Below, one piece after another: positions 27,512 to 35,557 of a DNA stretch of 64,000 bases. Within the stretch, counting starts at the first letter, position 1. Every line of letters starts with the position of its first letter. The stretch lies in assembly GCF_000787815.1 (NCBI RefSeq), contig NZ_BBPO01000004.1:4475-68474 (forward strand), given 5' to 3'. The notes below the pieces were generated by a model. That model was not told the origin of the DNA. It saw only the letters and a program-made list of their open reading frames with translations, and ran no database searches. The translations under genes and the position numbers were made by a program. This DNA is from Streptacidiphilus neutrinimicus (GTDB lineage Bacteria; Actinomycetota; Actinomycetes; Streptomycetales; Streptomycetaceae).

Positions 27512-27565
27512 CCTGACATCCTCCGGAGGCCTGACATCCTCCGGAGGCCTGACATCCTCCGGAGG
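27512..27565. repeat. three 18-bp tandem repeats, each with a 10-bp palindrome
   Basis: CCTGACATCCTCCGGAGG occurs at 27512-27529, 27530-27547 and 27548-27565 without change. Each ends in the palindrome CCTCCGGAGG, so neighbouring copies can pair into a 10-bp stem with an 8-nt loop. The position between convergent genes (27492 plus, 27608 minus) suits a bidirectional terminator. Confidence 0.75.
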
Positions 27566-27607
27566 GCAGAACCGAGGCGCGGCCATGGCGCTGCTCTCCT
27601 GCGCGGG

Positions 27608-28465
27608 TCAGGCGTGGGGGACGATGGCGACGGGGCTGAGGCGGTAGTGGACGGCCGCGTGGACGGCGGGGCCGAGGGCCGGGGCGGTGCCGCGGCGGCG
27701 GCGGCCGAGGACGAGGAGGGCGGCGTGGTCGGCCGCCTCGACCAGGACGTGGGCGGCGGTGCCGGTCCGGACGTCGAAGCTGACACGGACGTGCGGGTAC
27801 TGCGCGGCGAGGGGCCGTAGGGCGTCGCGCAGCCGCTCCTCGGCGTCCCTGCGCAGTGCGGTCCGCTGCGCCTCGCCGGGCGGGATCAGGTCGGTGGTCC
27901 ACCAGCGGGCCGGTTGCTGGGCGTGCACCACGCGCAGCGACGTGGCGTGGCGCTCCGCCTCGGCGAGCGCGAAGGTGATGACCGAGGTCCGTTCGCCTTT
28001 GCCGAGGCGCAGACCGAGGACGATCTCGTGGCGCGGCGGTTCGGGCTCCGCGTCCTCGCGGACGAGCACGACCGGGTGCTCGGCGCGGGCGGTCACGGCC
28101 AGCGCCGTCGATCCGAGTAGCAGTCCGGCGAAGCCGCCGGTGCCGCGCGAGCCGAGGACGAGCGTGCTGCCGGACTCGGCCGCGCGCAGGAGCTGGGTCG
28201 GCGCGTCGCCCGGCAGCAGCTCGTAGTCGATCCGCAGGCCGAGGTGGCGGCCGCGCATTCCCTGGACCGTGGCCTTCAGCAAGTCGACTGCCTCGTCACG
28301 GAGTTGGACGTAGGCATCGGGGACGGGGACGTCGTCGCGGTGTGGCCAGTGGGCGAGGGCCAGGCGCACTGGTGCGCCTGTCAGGGTCGCCTCCGTCGCG
28401 GCCCATTCGGCGGCGGCCAGGCTGGGGTCGGAGCCGTCGAAGCCGACGATCAGCGGGAGCGTCAT
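27608..28465 (-). CDS. tandem universal stress protein
   Basis: 285 residues with two USP domains. Domain 1 starts FDGSDPSL and has the canonical ATP loop GSRGTGGFAGLLLGSTA. Domain 2 starts VLGLRLGKGERTSV and ends PVAIVPHA with a weaker loop (GRRRRGTAPALG). It is the last gene of the probable operon nitroreductase - mini GNAT/ATP-grasp - USP; the gap to the upstream gene is 26 bp and holds no box. It should therefore be driven from the boxes at 30038-30061. Confidence 0.9.
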   Translation of the reverse strand: MTLPLIVGFDGSDPSLAAAEWAATEATLTGAPVRLALAHWPHRDDVPVPDAYVQLRDEAVDLLKATVQGMRGRHLGLRIDYELLPGDAPTQLLRAAESGSTLVLGSRGTGGFAGLLLGSTALAVTARAEHPVVLVREDAEPEPPRHEIVLGLRLGKGERTSVITFALAEAERHATSLRVVHAQQPARWWTTDLIPPGEAQRTALRRDAEERLRDALRPLAAQYPHVRVSFDVRTGTAAHVLVEAADHAALLVLGRRRRGTAPALGPAVHAAVHYRLSPVAIVPHA

Positions 28466-28491
28466 GGCGGTCGGATCCTTCCCGGAGAGGC

Positions 28492-28842
28492 TCAGGTCGG
28501 CTCGCCGGGGGCGTCCGGGAGGCGGCGCAAGCAGGGATCGGGGACGTGGCGGGGTCCCCGCCGGACGCGGGCGTCGACGCAGACGACGCTGGCGGGGCCG
28601 CAGACGATCGGGTTGAGGTCGGCCTCGGCCAGCTGGGGGAGGCCGGTGGCCATGCGGCCGAGGCGGGCGTGCAGGTCCTCGATCCGGTCCAGGCCCACGG
28701 GCGGGTGCTCCGGCGACATCCGGTGCGCGTGCAGGTCCAGGACCGCGTCGTGGTCCTCGCGGCGGAGCGGGCGGATGGTGACGGCGGTGCCGTCCGCGAG
28801 CAACGCCTCGGCTCGGCGTGCCAGTTCGTGCGAGGTGACCAT
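28492..28842 (-). CDS. mini protein joining ends of a GNAT and an acyl-CoA synthetase (probable internal deletion)
   Basis: 116 residues. The first 45 (ALLADGTAVTIRPLRREDHDAVLDLHAHRMSPE is the matching stretch, split here as DGTAVTIRPLRREDHDAV and LDLHAHRMSPE) look like the opening of a GNAT acetyltransferase domain. The rest (LAEADLNPIVCGPASVVCVDARV) looks like the closing strands of the ATP-grasp part of acetate-CoA ligases. In large bifunctional GNAT/acyl-CoA synthetases these lie hundreds of residues apart. Ligase and acetyltransferase active sites are missing. It is either a decayed gene kept in frame or a small protein with a new role. It lies between the nitroreductase and USP genes in the same direction. 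Confidence 0.65.
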   Translation of the reverse strand: MVTSHELARRAEALLADGTAVTIRPLRREDHDAVLDLHAHRMSPEHPPVGLDRIEDLHARLGRMATGLPQLAEADLNPIVCGPASVVCVDARVRRGPRHVPDPCLRRLPDAPGEPT

Positions 28843-28880
28843 GGGTGTCGCCTTTCGCGTCCGGAAGGAGGGGGACGGGC

Positions 28881-29855
28881 TCAGCCGAGGGCGCTGCTCG
28901 CGGTCCGCCGCGGGGTGGGGGCGCCTTCGGGGCCGTACCCGAGGCGGATCAGGAGCTGCACGTGCTCCGGCCCGCTGCGCGGGTCGCGCAGCATCCAGCG
29001 CAGGTCCGGCCACTCGACGGCCTGGTGCAGCAGCGATGCCCGGACCTGGTCGCGGGTGGCCAGCAGCAGCACGTGCTGCAGCGCGAGCCCGGCGCGCAGC
29101 CAGTCGGCGGGGTGGTCGTGGTCGGTGGCGAGCACGGCCAGCTGCGGGTGCTGCTCGAAGTCCCGCGCCGGCTGCCCGGTCGGCGGGCGCAGCGCGGTGA
29201 AGTCCCGCATCGGGAGGCGACCGGCCGCGTCCTGTGGTCCGAGGGCCTCGGGCGGGATGCCGAGGCCGGTGCCCCCGTGGGAGCGGATCCAGCGGCGGCT
29301 CTCCTGGCGGCGTTCCTCGTCCGTGATCGTGCGGGCTTCGGCCTCGTAGGTCAGGTCCAGCAGCCGACGCGTCTCGTCGAGATCAGGCAGGTGCAGGAGA
29401 GCGCCCTCGACGCGCGCGGCGTCGACCAGCTCCGCCCACAGTGGGCCCGGCAGCGGTCTGGGGGAGAAGGGGCTTCGGCTGGTGTGCCGACGCCAGATCT
29501 GCTCGTACAGGCCCGGCTCGGCCGCGGCGGGGGAGGGCCTGCGCCCGGCCAGCCGGACGGAGGCGAGGAGCTGCGGCTCGTGCCGGTCCGGCAGCAGGCG
29601 CAGCACCGGCTCCCAGCCGTGGTGGGCCACGGCCAGCCGGAGGTTGAACACGGCGGCGCCGACGGAGAGGTGCAGACCCCGGCCGTCCGGGTCCTCGGCC
29701 CGCAGTTCGCGGTCGAGCGCCGCCCGGATCTCGACGGTGTGCGTCTCCGGGCGCAGCCGAAAGCGCCACGGCTGGGTGTTGTGCATCGACGGGGCGGCCA
29801 CGGCGGCGGAGACGAGGTCCTCCAGGACGGCGGCGTCCAGGGTTGCGGGAGTCAC
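28881..29855 (-). CDS. Acg-like nitroreductase family protein
   Basis: 324 residues from GTG 29855, just after AGAGG. AAPSMHNTQPWRF at the N-terminus, HTSRSPF in the middle, and SLLHQAVEWPDLRWMLRD with RLGYGP near the end match the Acg (Rv2032)/Rv3131 group. These are FMN-fold proteins of the mycobacterial dormancy regulon that keep FMN-like binding but may lack classical nitroreductase activity. It heads an operon with the mini protein and a USP. Paired boxes lie about 180-205 bp upstream. Confidence 0.85.
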   Translation of the reverse strand: MTPATLDAAVLEDLVSAAVAAPSMHNTQPWRFRLRPETHTVEIRAALDRELRAEDPDGRGLHLSVGAAVFNLRLAVAHHGWEPVLRLLPDRHEPQLLASVRLAGRRPSPAAAEPGLYEQIWRRHTSRSPFSPRPLPGPLWAELVDAARVEGALLHLPDLDETRRLLDLTYEAEARTITDEERRQESRRWIRSHGGTGLGIPPEALGPQDAAGRLPMRDFTALRPPTGQPARDFEQHPQLAVLATDHDHPADWLRAGLALQHVLLLATRDQVRASLLHQAVEWPDLRWMLRDPRSGPEHVQLLIRLGYGPEGAPTPRRTASSALG

Positions 29856-30037
29856 GGCGGCCTCTTTCGACGTGGCGTGGAGTGGCGGTGCGCGGCGGTG
29901 CGCGGCGGTGCGGGCCAGGGGACGGCATGTCGCGGCGCTGTGCGGCATGGCGGGGCAGGGCAGGGCGCTGCGATGTGACGTGCTGGTCGATATCGCTTCC
30001 TGCTTCGAGCCTGCTGGGCGGCCCGCCGGGCGGAGCA

Positions 30038-30061
30038 GGGCCGCTCGGGGCCGTCCGGCCC
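30038..30061. promoter_or_regulatory. overlapping DevR-like boxes between nitroreductase operon and Rv1733c-like gene
   Basis: GGGCCGCTCGGGGC (30038-30051; 10/12) and GGGCCGTCCGGCCC (30048-30061; 12/12) overlap with a 10-bp offset. They lie in a 457-bp divergent region, 183 bp from the nitroreductase start and about 250 bp from the plus-strand gene. The rest of this region has a GCGGTGCGCG direct repeat near 29886-29910 and no gene. Confidence 0.6.
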
Positions 30062-30312
30062 GCCGATGGGCCCTGTTCGCGTCCCCTCCGCTGGCGGGGG
30101 GAGGGCGGAAGAGGGTGGGGACGCCCGGGCGGAGGCCGCGCTCGGGCGCGGCGTGCGGCGGATCGGGGCGGACGGGGGCGGATGGGGACGTTCGGTCCCC
30201 CGGAGGGGCCCGCCCGGTCCTGCCCCGCTCGAGCGCGTGGGGAGAGGCTGGGACGAGCGGGCGAAGTCCGCCGCTCCGAACGACGCCGTACGCACCGAAG
30301 GAGGGCAGTCCG

Positions 30313-30918
30313 ATGGCCGCGCCAGCAGCCGATCCTCGTCCGTCCGCCCCCGTGCCGAGACGTTCGCGTCTCGCCATGGCGCGCGCTCGTCGTCGCAGCC
30401 CGCTGCGACGACGCAGCGACCGGTGGCGCTCAGCGCTGGTGGAGATCCAGGCGCTGGGCCTCGTCGCGGTCGCCGTGCTGTGCGCCCTGCTCGGGCTGGG
30501 GTTCTACCAGCAGGGGCGCGCGGACGCCCTGCGCGTCGCGCAGAGCCTGCACCTCGCGCAGGCCCGCGTCACCGGCCGGCCGTACCCCTCCGGGGTGGGC
30601 GGCGATCTGGCCCAGGTGAGCTGGACCGCGCCGGACGGCTCGACGCACCAGGGCGTCGCCGGGGTGCCCGCCTCCGACCACACCGGTGACCAGGTGCAGA
30701 TCTGGCTGGACGGCAGCGGCAACGTCTCCGTCGGCCCCACCACGACGGCCAACGTCGTCGGCACCGCCGTGATCTCGGCGCTGCTCGTGATGGTCGGCGC
30801 GGACGCGGTGCTGCTCTGCGCCGGAGCGGTCGCGCGCTCGCGGTTCAACCGTATGGACCAGGAGGCCTGGGCGAGGGAGTGGCTGGTCTACGAGCCGCTC
30901 TGGTCCCGCCGCCGCTGA
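30313..30918 (+). CDS. Rv1733c-like two-span membrane protein
   Basis: 201 residues. A basic N-terminal tail, TM1 (VEIQALGLVAVAVLCALLGL, about 42-61) with a following FYQQGRA motif, an extracytoplasmic beta-rich loop (AQVSWTAPDGSTHQG; GDQVQIWLDGSGN), TM2 (about 142-165) and a cytosolic tail. This order matches the Rv1733c family, membrane proteins strongly induced in the mycobacterial dormancy regulon; function unknown. AAGGAGGG lies 9 nt before the ATG, which fixes the start against a longer frame. Confidence 0.78.
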   Translation: MAAPAADPRPSAPVPRRSRLAMARARRRSPLRRRSDRWRSALVEIQALGLVAVAVLCALLGLGFYQQGRADALRVAQSLHLAQARVTGRPYPSGVGGDLAQVSWTAPDGSTHQGVAGVPASDHTGDQVQIWLDGSGNVSVGPTTTANVVGTAVISALLVMVGADAVLLCAGAVARSRFNRMDQEAWAREWLVYEPLWSRRR

Positions 30919-30963
30919 GTGCCGCCAACGGACCAGCGGCCGGCTCAGTGCCTGCCGTCCGGC

Positions 30964-31695
30964 TCAGTACCTGCCGTCCGGCCGGGCGGCACCGCCCGTG
31001 CCCCGAGCCGCCGCGTGGTCGGCGGCCTGGGACGCGATGACGGCCGCCTGCACGCGGCGCTCGACGCCGAGCTTGGCGAGCATGCGCGAGATGTGGTTCT
31101 TGACGGTCTTCTCGGCCAGGTAGAGGCGTTGGCCGATCTCGCGGTTGGTCAGCCCCTCGCCGATGAGGGTGAGGATGTCGCGCTCCCGTTCGGTCAGTTC
31201 GGCCAGCGCGTCCGGCGGCTGCGGCGTCGGGGCGGACTGGCCGCGCAGGCGGGCCATCAAACGGGTGGCCGCGCCGGGGTCGAGCATGGACTGGCCCGAG
31301 CCGACGGTGCGCACGGCGGTGATGAGGTCGGTGCCGCTGATCTGCTTCAGCACGTAGCCGGATGCGCCGGCCATGATGGCATCCAGCAGGGCGTCCTCGT
31401 CGTCGAACGAGGTGAGCATCAGGCAGGCGAGCTCCGGCAGTTGGGAGCGCAGTTCGCGGCAGACGGTGATGCCGTCGCCGTCGGGCAGGCGCACGTCGAG
31501 GACGGCGACGTCGGGGCGCAGCGCCGGGATGCGGGCGAGGGCCTGCGCACAGGTCGCGGCCTCGCCGACGACCTCCAGGCCCGGCTCGGCGTCAAGCATG
31601 TCGTGCACGCCCCTGCGGACCACCTCGTGGTCGTCCAGCAGGAAGACCCGGATCGTGCCGGTGGGCTGCGCGTCGCCCGAGGCTTCGCCCGTCAT
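30964..31695 (-). CDS. DevR/DosR-like NarL-family response regulator
   Basis: 243 residues. Receiver: DDHEVVRRG, phospho-acceptor Asp67 in [35 protein letters not shown]. The C-terminal LuxR/NarL helix-turn-helix ([21 protein letters not shown], about 165-185) is followed by the recognition-helix segment [18 protein letters not shown], which matches mycobacterial DevR closely, including the Lys/Asn DNA contacts. This is the likely master regulator of the island; the S. coelicolor counterpart is OsdR. I chose ATG 31695 (AGAGGG upstream) because an extension to 31833 reads through the box at 31792. It probably autoregulates. Confidence 0.9.
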   Translation of the reverse strand: MTGEASGDAQPTGTIRVFLLDDHEVVRRGVHDMLDAEPGLEVVGEAATCAQALARIPALRPDVAVLDVRLPDGDGITVCRELRSQLPELACLMLTSFDDEDALLDAIMAGASGYVLKQISGTDLITAVRTVGSGQSMLDPGAATRLMARLRGQSAPTPQPPDALAELTERERDILTLIGEGLTNREIGQRLYLAEKTVKNHISRMLAKLGVERRVQAAVIASQAADHAAARGTGGAARPDGRY

Positions 31696-31791
31696 CCCTC
31701 TGCCCCTGTTCCTCGTCGCGTGCGCCCCGCCCGCCTCCGCGGGCGGGGCTGAGCTCACTGGATGATCCCGCCGCGTCCGGGACGGCCGGTA

Positions 31792-31826
31792 GGGCCGAAC
31801 GGTCCCATCGTCCGTCCCGAGGGTCC
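31792..31826. promoter_or_regulatory. DevR-like box pair upstream of the response regulator
   Basis: GGGCCGAACGGTCC (31792-31805; 11/12), followed by a weaker partner CGTCCCGAGGGTCC (31813-31826; 7/12) at 21 bp. They lie 97 bp upstream of the regulator ATG, in the gap after the USP gene, which suggests autoregulation. Confidence 0.6.
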
Positions 31827-31837
31827 GCGGCACCAGG

Positions 31838-32710
31838 TCAGCGGGGGATCACGGCGACCGGGGCCGGGGCCAGGTGCAGGACGCGGTGGGGGACCCGGCC
31901 GATGTGCTGGCTGAAGTGGTGGGTGTGCCGGCGGTGCGCGCCGACGACCACCAGGCACGCGTCGGCCGAGGCGTTGACGATGGCCTCCTCCGCCGGGCCC
32001 AGCACCACCTGGACGTCGACCGCGACGCCCGGGTGCGCCACCCGGGCCGGGGCCAGCAGTTGGGCGAGCTCGTCGGTCTCCTCCGCCTCGCGCCGGGCCT
32101 GCTCCTGCGGCGGGACGGCCATGTACCCCGGGAACGCCTGCGGATACATCCAGGACCGGACCACGCGCAGCGGGACGCCGCGCCGTTCGGCCTCCTCGAA
32201 GGCGAACCCGACCGGCTCGGGCTCACCCGGGGCGACGCCGACGACGACGGGGCCCTGCCGGTCGGGGGCGCCCTCCAGCGGCACCAGCACCGTCGGCACG
32301 GTCGCGTGCGCGATCACGCCGCCGCTCACCGAGCCCAGCAGGACGGTGAGGAAGGTGTTCTGCCCCCGGCGGCCGGTGACCAGCACGCTCGCGCCGGCCG
32401 ACGCCATCCGCAGCAGGCCCTCGACGGCTCCCTCCTCGATCAGCTCCGGCTCGACCCGCAGGCCGGGACGGCCTCTGCGCAGCTCCTCGGCGGTGTTCTC
32501 GAGGAAGGTCGCGGCGGCCTTGCGCGCCTCCTCGACCATGTCCGCCTTGTAGGCCTCCGGCAGGCGGTAGGCCTGCATGCTCCAGGCGTGGCCGATGCGC
32601 AGCACCGCGCCGCGCAGGAGGGCCTCGTCGGCGGCCCAGTCCAGGGCCACGCGCGCGTTGTCGGAGGAGTCGAGACCGACCACAACGGCCCCGTTAGGTG
32701 AACCGTTCAT
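31838..32710 (-). CDS. tandem universal stress protein
   Basis: 290 residues from ATG 32710, with GGAGG at 7 nt. Two USP domains; domain 1 starts [22 protein letters not shown] and its loop is [17 protein letters not shown]. Domain 2 ends in [20 protein letters not shown]. Loop and tail closely match the USP at 48981, so these two form a subtype within the island. It is followed in the same direction by the response regulator and is divergent from the kinase; a box at 32851 lies in the shared promoter. Confidence 0.9.
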   Translation of the reverse strand: MNGSPNGAVVVGLDSSDNARVALDWAADEALLRGAVLRIGHAWSMQAYRLPEAYKADMVEEARKAAATFLENTAEELRRGRPGLRVEPELIEEGAVEGLLRMASAGASVLVTGRRGQNTFLTVLLGSVSGGVIAHATVPTVLVPLEGAPDRQGPVVVGVAPGEPEPVGFAFEEAERRGVPLRVVRSWMYPQAFPGYMAVPPQEQARREAEETDELAQLLAPARVAHPGVAVDVQVVLGPAEEAIVNASADACLVVVGAHRRHTHHFSQHIGRVPHRVLHLAPAPVAVIPR

Positions 32711-32850
32711 CACTGCCTCCTGCTCGGGGGACGACGGCGGGGGGACGACCGCTGCGGCCGACCTCGGGACGACGCCGGCACCGACGGAGCCGTCGGGCCC
32801 CGCCCCCGCTGTTACCTCAAGGCTGTCACCGCCCCGGCCGACTGGCGAAA

Positions 32851-32885
32851 GGGCTGACCGGCCCTGGCTTTCGAGCCGCCGGGCC
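32851..32885. promoter_or_regulatory. DevR-like box pair between USP and sensor kinase
   Basis: GGGCTGACCGGCCC (32851-32864; 11/12), with a weak partner CGAGCCGCCGGGCC (32872-32885; 7/12) at 21 bp. They lie 141 bp upstream of the USP start and 90 bp upstream of the kinase GTG at 32954, so both directions may respond. Confidence 0.6.
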
Positions 32886-32953
32886 CGGATCGCCTTGGTA
32901 CCGTGACCTTGACCGGGAAACCCGGTCGCCGCGCCATCGGGGTGGAGGAACCG

Positions 32954-34705
32954 GTGTCCGAGGAAACGCCGCCGGAGACGGACACGGGGGCCCTGCGCCT
33001 TCCCGATCTGCGCCTGGACCAACTGCTCGAGGAGCTGCAGTCCCGGCTCGACGTCGCCCGCGGCACCCGGGACCGGGTGCACGCGCTGCTGGAGGCGGTG
33101 CTCACCGTCGGCCGTGAGCTCGACCTCGACCAGGCGTTGCAGCAGATCGTCGAAACCGCCGCCACTCTCGTGGACGCCCGCTACGCCGCGCTGGGCGTCA
33201 TCGGCGAGAACGACCTGCTGGCCAAGTTCCTCACCACCGGCATGACGCCCGCCCAGGTCAAGGCGATCGGGCCGTTTCCCACCGGTCACGGCATCCTGGG
33301 CGAGCTGATCCGGCATCCCGAGCCGCTGCGTCTGCGGGACATCGGCGAGCACGCGGCGTCCGTCGGATTCCCGGGCAACCACCCGCCGATGCACAGTTTT
33401 CTGGGCGTGCCGATCCGGGTGCGCGGCGAGGTGTTCGGGAATCTCTACCTGACCGAGAAGCGCGGCGGCGGTCAGTTCGACGCCGAGGACGAGTCGGTGT
33501 TGCAGACGCTGGCCGTCGCGGCCGGGGTCGCCATCGACAACGCCCGCCTCTACCGGGACGCGAGGCTGCGCGAGCGCTGGTTGCTGGCGAGCGGCGAGAT
33601 CACCAGCCGGCTGCTGTCCGGCGCCGCCGAGCAGGACGTCCTGGCCGAGCTGGTCCAGGCGTCGCTGGAGATCCTGGAGGCCGATCTCGGCGTCATCGCC
33701 CTCTCGTTGGCTACCGGCAGCGGTACGGGCCTCGCGGTCCAGCTGGCGGAGGGCCTGGACGCGGAGCTGCACCGCGGCCTCCTGCTGCCGTTGGAGGGCA
33801 CTTTCATGGGCGCGGCCTTCACCGCCGCGAAGCCCGTCACCAGCACCGACATCGCCCGCGACCCGCGGGTCACGGCCGGGCCGCCGCGCTGGCAGGGGCT
33901 CGGCGCGGCCGTCGCCGTGCCGCTGGGCCGGGGCCCCTCGGGGCCGCGCGGGGTCCTGATGCTGGCCCGCCGGGCGGGGCTCTACCGGTTCACGGCCGCG
34001 GACGTGGCACCGCTGAAGGCCTTCGCGGACCAGGCCGCGCTGGCGCTGGAGCTCGCCGCCCGCCGCAGCGACGCCGAGCAGTTGGCGCTGCTGGAGGACC
34101 ACGACCGGATCGCCCGCGACCTGCACGACCTCGCCATCCAGCGGATCTTCGCCACCGGGATGACCCTGCAGAGCGCCCAGCGGTTCATCGATCACCCGCG
34201 GGCGGCCGAACGGGTGGGCCGGGCGGTGGACGACCTGGACGAGACCGTGAAGATCATCCGCACCTCGATCTTCGGACTCCGCTCGCACGCCTCCGCGCAG
34301 GAGTCGGCGGGGCTGCGGGCCCGGCTCGTCGAGACCGTCTCGCGGTTCGTGCCCACACTCGGCTTCACGCCTTCGCTGCGACTGGAAGGCCTGCTCGACA
34401 CCGACGTCCCGGCCGACCTGGCCGACGACGTGCTCGCGGTGCTGGAGGAGGCGTTGAGCAACGCCTCCCGGCATGCGGAGGCCAAGGCCGTCGACGTCTT
34501 CGCCCGGGTCACCGGGGGCGCGGCGCCGGAGGTGGTGCTGACCGTCGCCGACAACGGGGTCGGCCTGCCCGAGGGCGGGCGGCGCAGCGGCCTCGTCAAC
34601 CTCGAGGAGCGCGCCGCGAAGCACGGCGGCACGCTCCTCCTCGACACCACCCCCGGCGGCGGCACCCGCCTGACCTGGCGCGCGCCCCTGCGCCTGGAGG
34701 GCTGA
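32954..34705 (+). CDS. DevS/DosT-like heme-GAF sensor histidine kinase
   Basis: 583 residues from GTG 32954 (GGAGG 5 nt before; a GTG at 32903 would add 17). GAF-A (about 45-200) contains GFPGNHPPMHSFLGVPIRV with His143, at the position of the heme-ligand His149 of M. tuberculosis DevS, and Tyr164 in GNLYLTEK, at the place of DevS Tyr171. GAF-B spans about 205-370. HisKA_3 has ARDLHDLAIQR (His391), and HATPase_c has EEALSNASRHA, DNGVGLP and GGGTRL. No TM helix, so cytosolic. It probably senses O2, NO, CO or redox state and phosphorylates the regulator at 30964. Unlike mycobacterial devRS, kinase and regulator lie on opposite strands. Confidence 0.9.
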   Translation: MSEETPPETDTGALRLPDLRLDQLLEELQSRLDVARGTRDRVHALLEAVLTVGRELDLDQALQQIVETAATLVDARYAALGVIGENDLLAKFLTTGMTPAQVKAIGPFPTGHGILGELIRHPEPLRLRDIGEHAASVGFPGNHPPMHSFLGVPIRVRGEVFGNLYLTEKRGGGQFDAEDESVLQTLAVAAGVAIDNARLYRDARLRERWLLASGEITSRLLSGAAEQDVLAELVQASLEILEADLGVIALSLATGSGTGLAVQLAEGLDAELHRGLLLPLEGTFMGAAFTAAKPVTSTDIARDPRVTAGPPRWQGLGAAVAVPLGRGPSGPRGVLMLARRAGLYRFTAADVAPLKAFADQAALALELAARRSDAEQLALLEDHDRIARDLHDLAIQRIFATGMTLQSAQRFIDHPRAAERVGRAVDDLDETVKIIRTSIFGLRSHASAQESAGLRARLVETVSRFVPTLGFTPSLRLEGLLDTDVPADLADDVLAVLEEALSNASRHAEAKAVDVFARVTGGAAPEVVLTVADNGVGLPEGGRRSGLVNLEERAAKHGGTLLLDTTPGGGTRLTWRAPLRLEG

Positions 34706-34818
34706 GCGCTCCGGACGGGCCTACCTGCCGATCGTCGTGAACCGATCCGCTCCCGGGTGCGTAGGCCATGGACGAGCGCCGGACAGCGGAGGCGGCCAAG
34801 GCCCTGGAGGTGGTCAGG

Positions 34819-35298
34819 ATGTCGATAGCGGACACGACGGTGAGCGGAGCAGGAGTGCGGCACAGCAGCCGCGTCGCGGAGGCCGGGGTGCTGTGGGTTC
34901 TCGCGCTGGTCACCGCGGCGGTCCTGGCGGTGGACGCCTTCGTGCACGCGGACCTCGCGCCCGGCTACGACGGCGTGACGGCCGACGTGAGCCAGGGCAC
35001 GCTGTTCCGCGTCGAGGCCGCCCTCGCGGCGCTCGCCGCGCTGGTGCTGCTGGTATGGCACCGGCGGCCTGCGGCGTGGGCGTTCGCCTTCCTGGTCGCC
35101 GCCGGAGGCGTGGCCGCCGTGCTGCTCTACCGCTATGTCGACGTCGGTACGCTCGGGCCGCTGCCCAACATGTACGAGCCGATCTGGTTCCCGGAGAAGA
35201 CCGCGTCCGTCATCGCGGAGGCGGTGGGCGCAGGCACCGCCCTCCTCGGGCTGGTCCTCGCCTGGCGCGTCCGGCGCCGTCGGCCCGTCGGCGCCTGA
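34819..35298 (+). CDS. four-span membrane protein of unknown function
   Basis: 159 residues from ATG 34819, with GGAGG 8 nt upstream; a start at 34768 has no ribosome binding site. Four hydrophobic helices: about 18-40 (VLWVLALVTAAVLAVDAFVH), 55-75, 80-102 and 130-150. PNMYEPIWFPEKTAS sits in an outer loop. Proteins of this size and loop pattern recur beside USP genes in actinomycetes but have no assigned role. A weak box GGGCCTACCTGCCG lies at 34727-34740. A strong terminator follows at 35348. Confidence 0.65.
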   Translation: MSIADTTVSGAGVRHSSRVAEAGVLWVLALVTAAVLAVDAFVHADLAPGYDGVTADVSQGTLFRVEAALAALAALVLLVWHRRPAAWAFAFLVAAGGVAAVLLYRYVDVGTLGPLPNMYEPIWFPEKTASVIAEAVGAGTALLGLVLAWRVRRRRPVGA

Positions 35299-35347
35299 GC
35301 GCGGGAACGGTTCGGACGAGGACGCCTCAGCCGAGAACAACGAAGAC

Positions 35348-35379
35348 GGGGCCTGCCCCGGCATCCCGGGGCAGGCCCC
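35348..35379 (+). terminator. strong hairpin terminator
   Basis: GGGGCCTGCCCCGG (35348-35361) and CCGGGGCAGGCCCC (35366-35379) are perfectly complementary 14-bp arms with loop CATC. It lies 50 bp after the membrane-protein stop and 13 bp before a DevR-like box, so it probably insulates the next unit. There is no U-run, as is common in high-GC actinomycetes. Confidence 0.8.
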
Positions 35380-35391
35380 GCTGCACGACCA

Positions 35392-35405
35392 GGGCCGTTC
35401 GGGCC
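35392..35405. promoter_or_regulatory. DevR-like box upstream of USP-nitroreductase unit
   Basis: GGGCCGTTCGGGCC matches 11/12 of the box. It lies 153 bp upstream of the USP start at 35558, just after the hairpin terminator. No clear partner at 21-22 bp. Confidence 0.55.
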
Positions 35406-35557
35406 CGAGGGAGGGGTCCGAGTGGCCCGGCGCGGCGCCGGAGCCGCGGCACGCCGGAGGGCCCGGAGGGGACCGGTCGGCCCTGTGTCCCACCGCGTCC
35501 GGAGCGAAGGCTGGGAGGTGAGCCACCGCCACCGTGCCGCACGGAAGGAAGACGGCC

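Noticed and set aside
27512-27565. CRISPR-like array
   Set aside because: The 18-bp units are directly adjacent with no spacers and there are no cas genes in the window.
32711-34624. Long minus-strand open frame extending the USP to 928 codons
   Set aside because: The extra part is antisense to the sensor kinase. The USP start at 32710 has its own ribosome binding site and matches domain boundaries.
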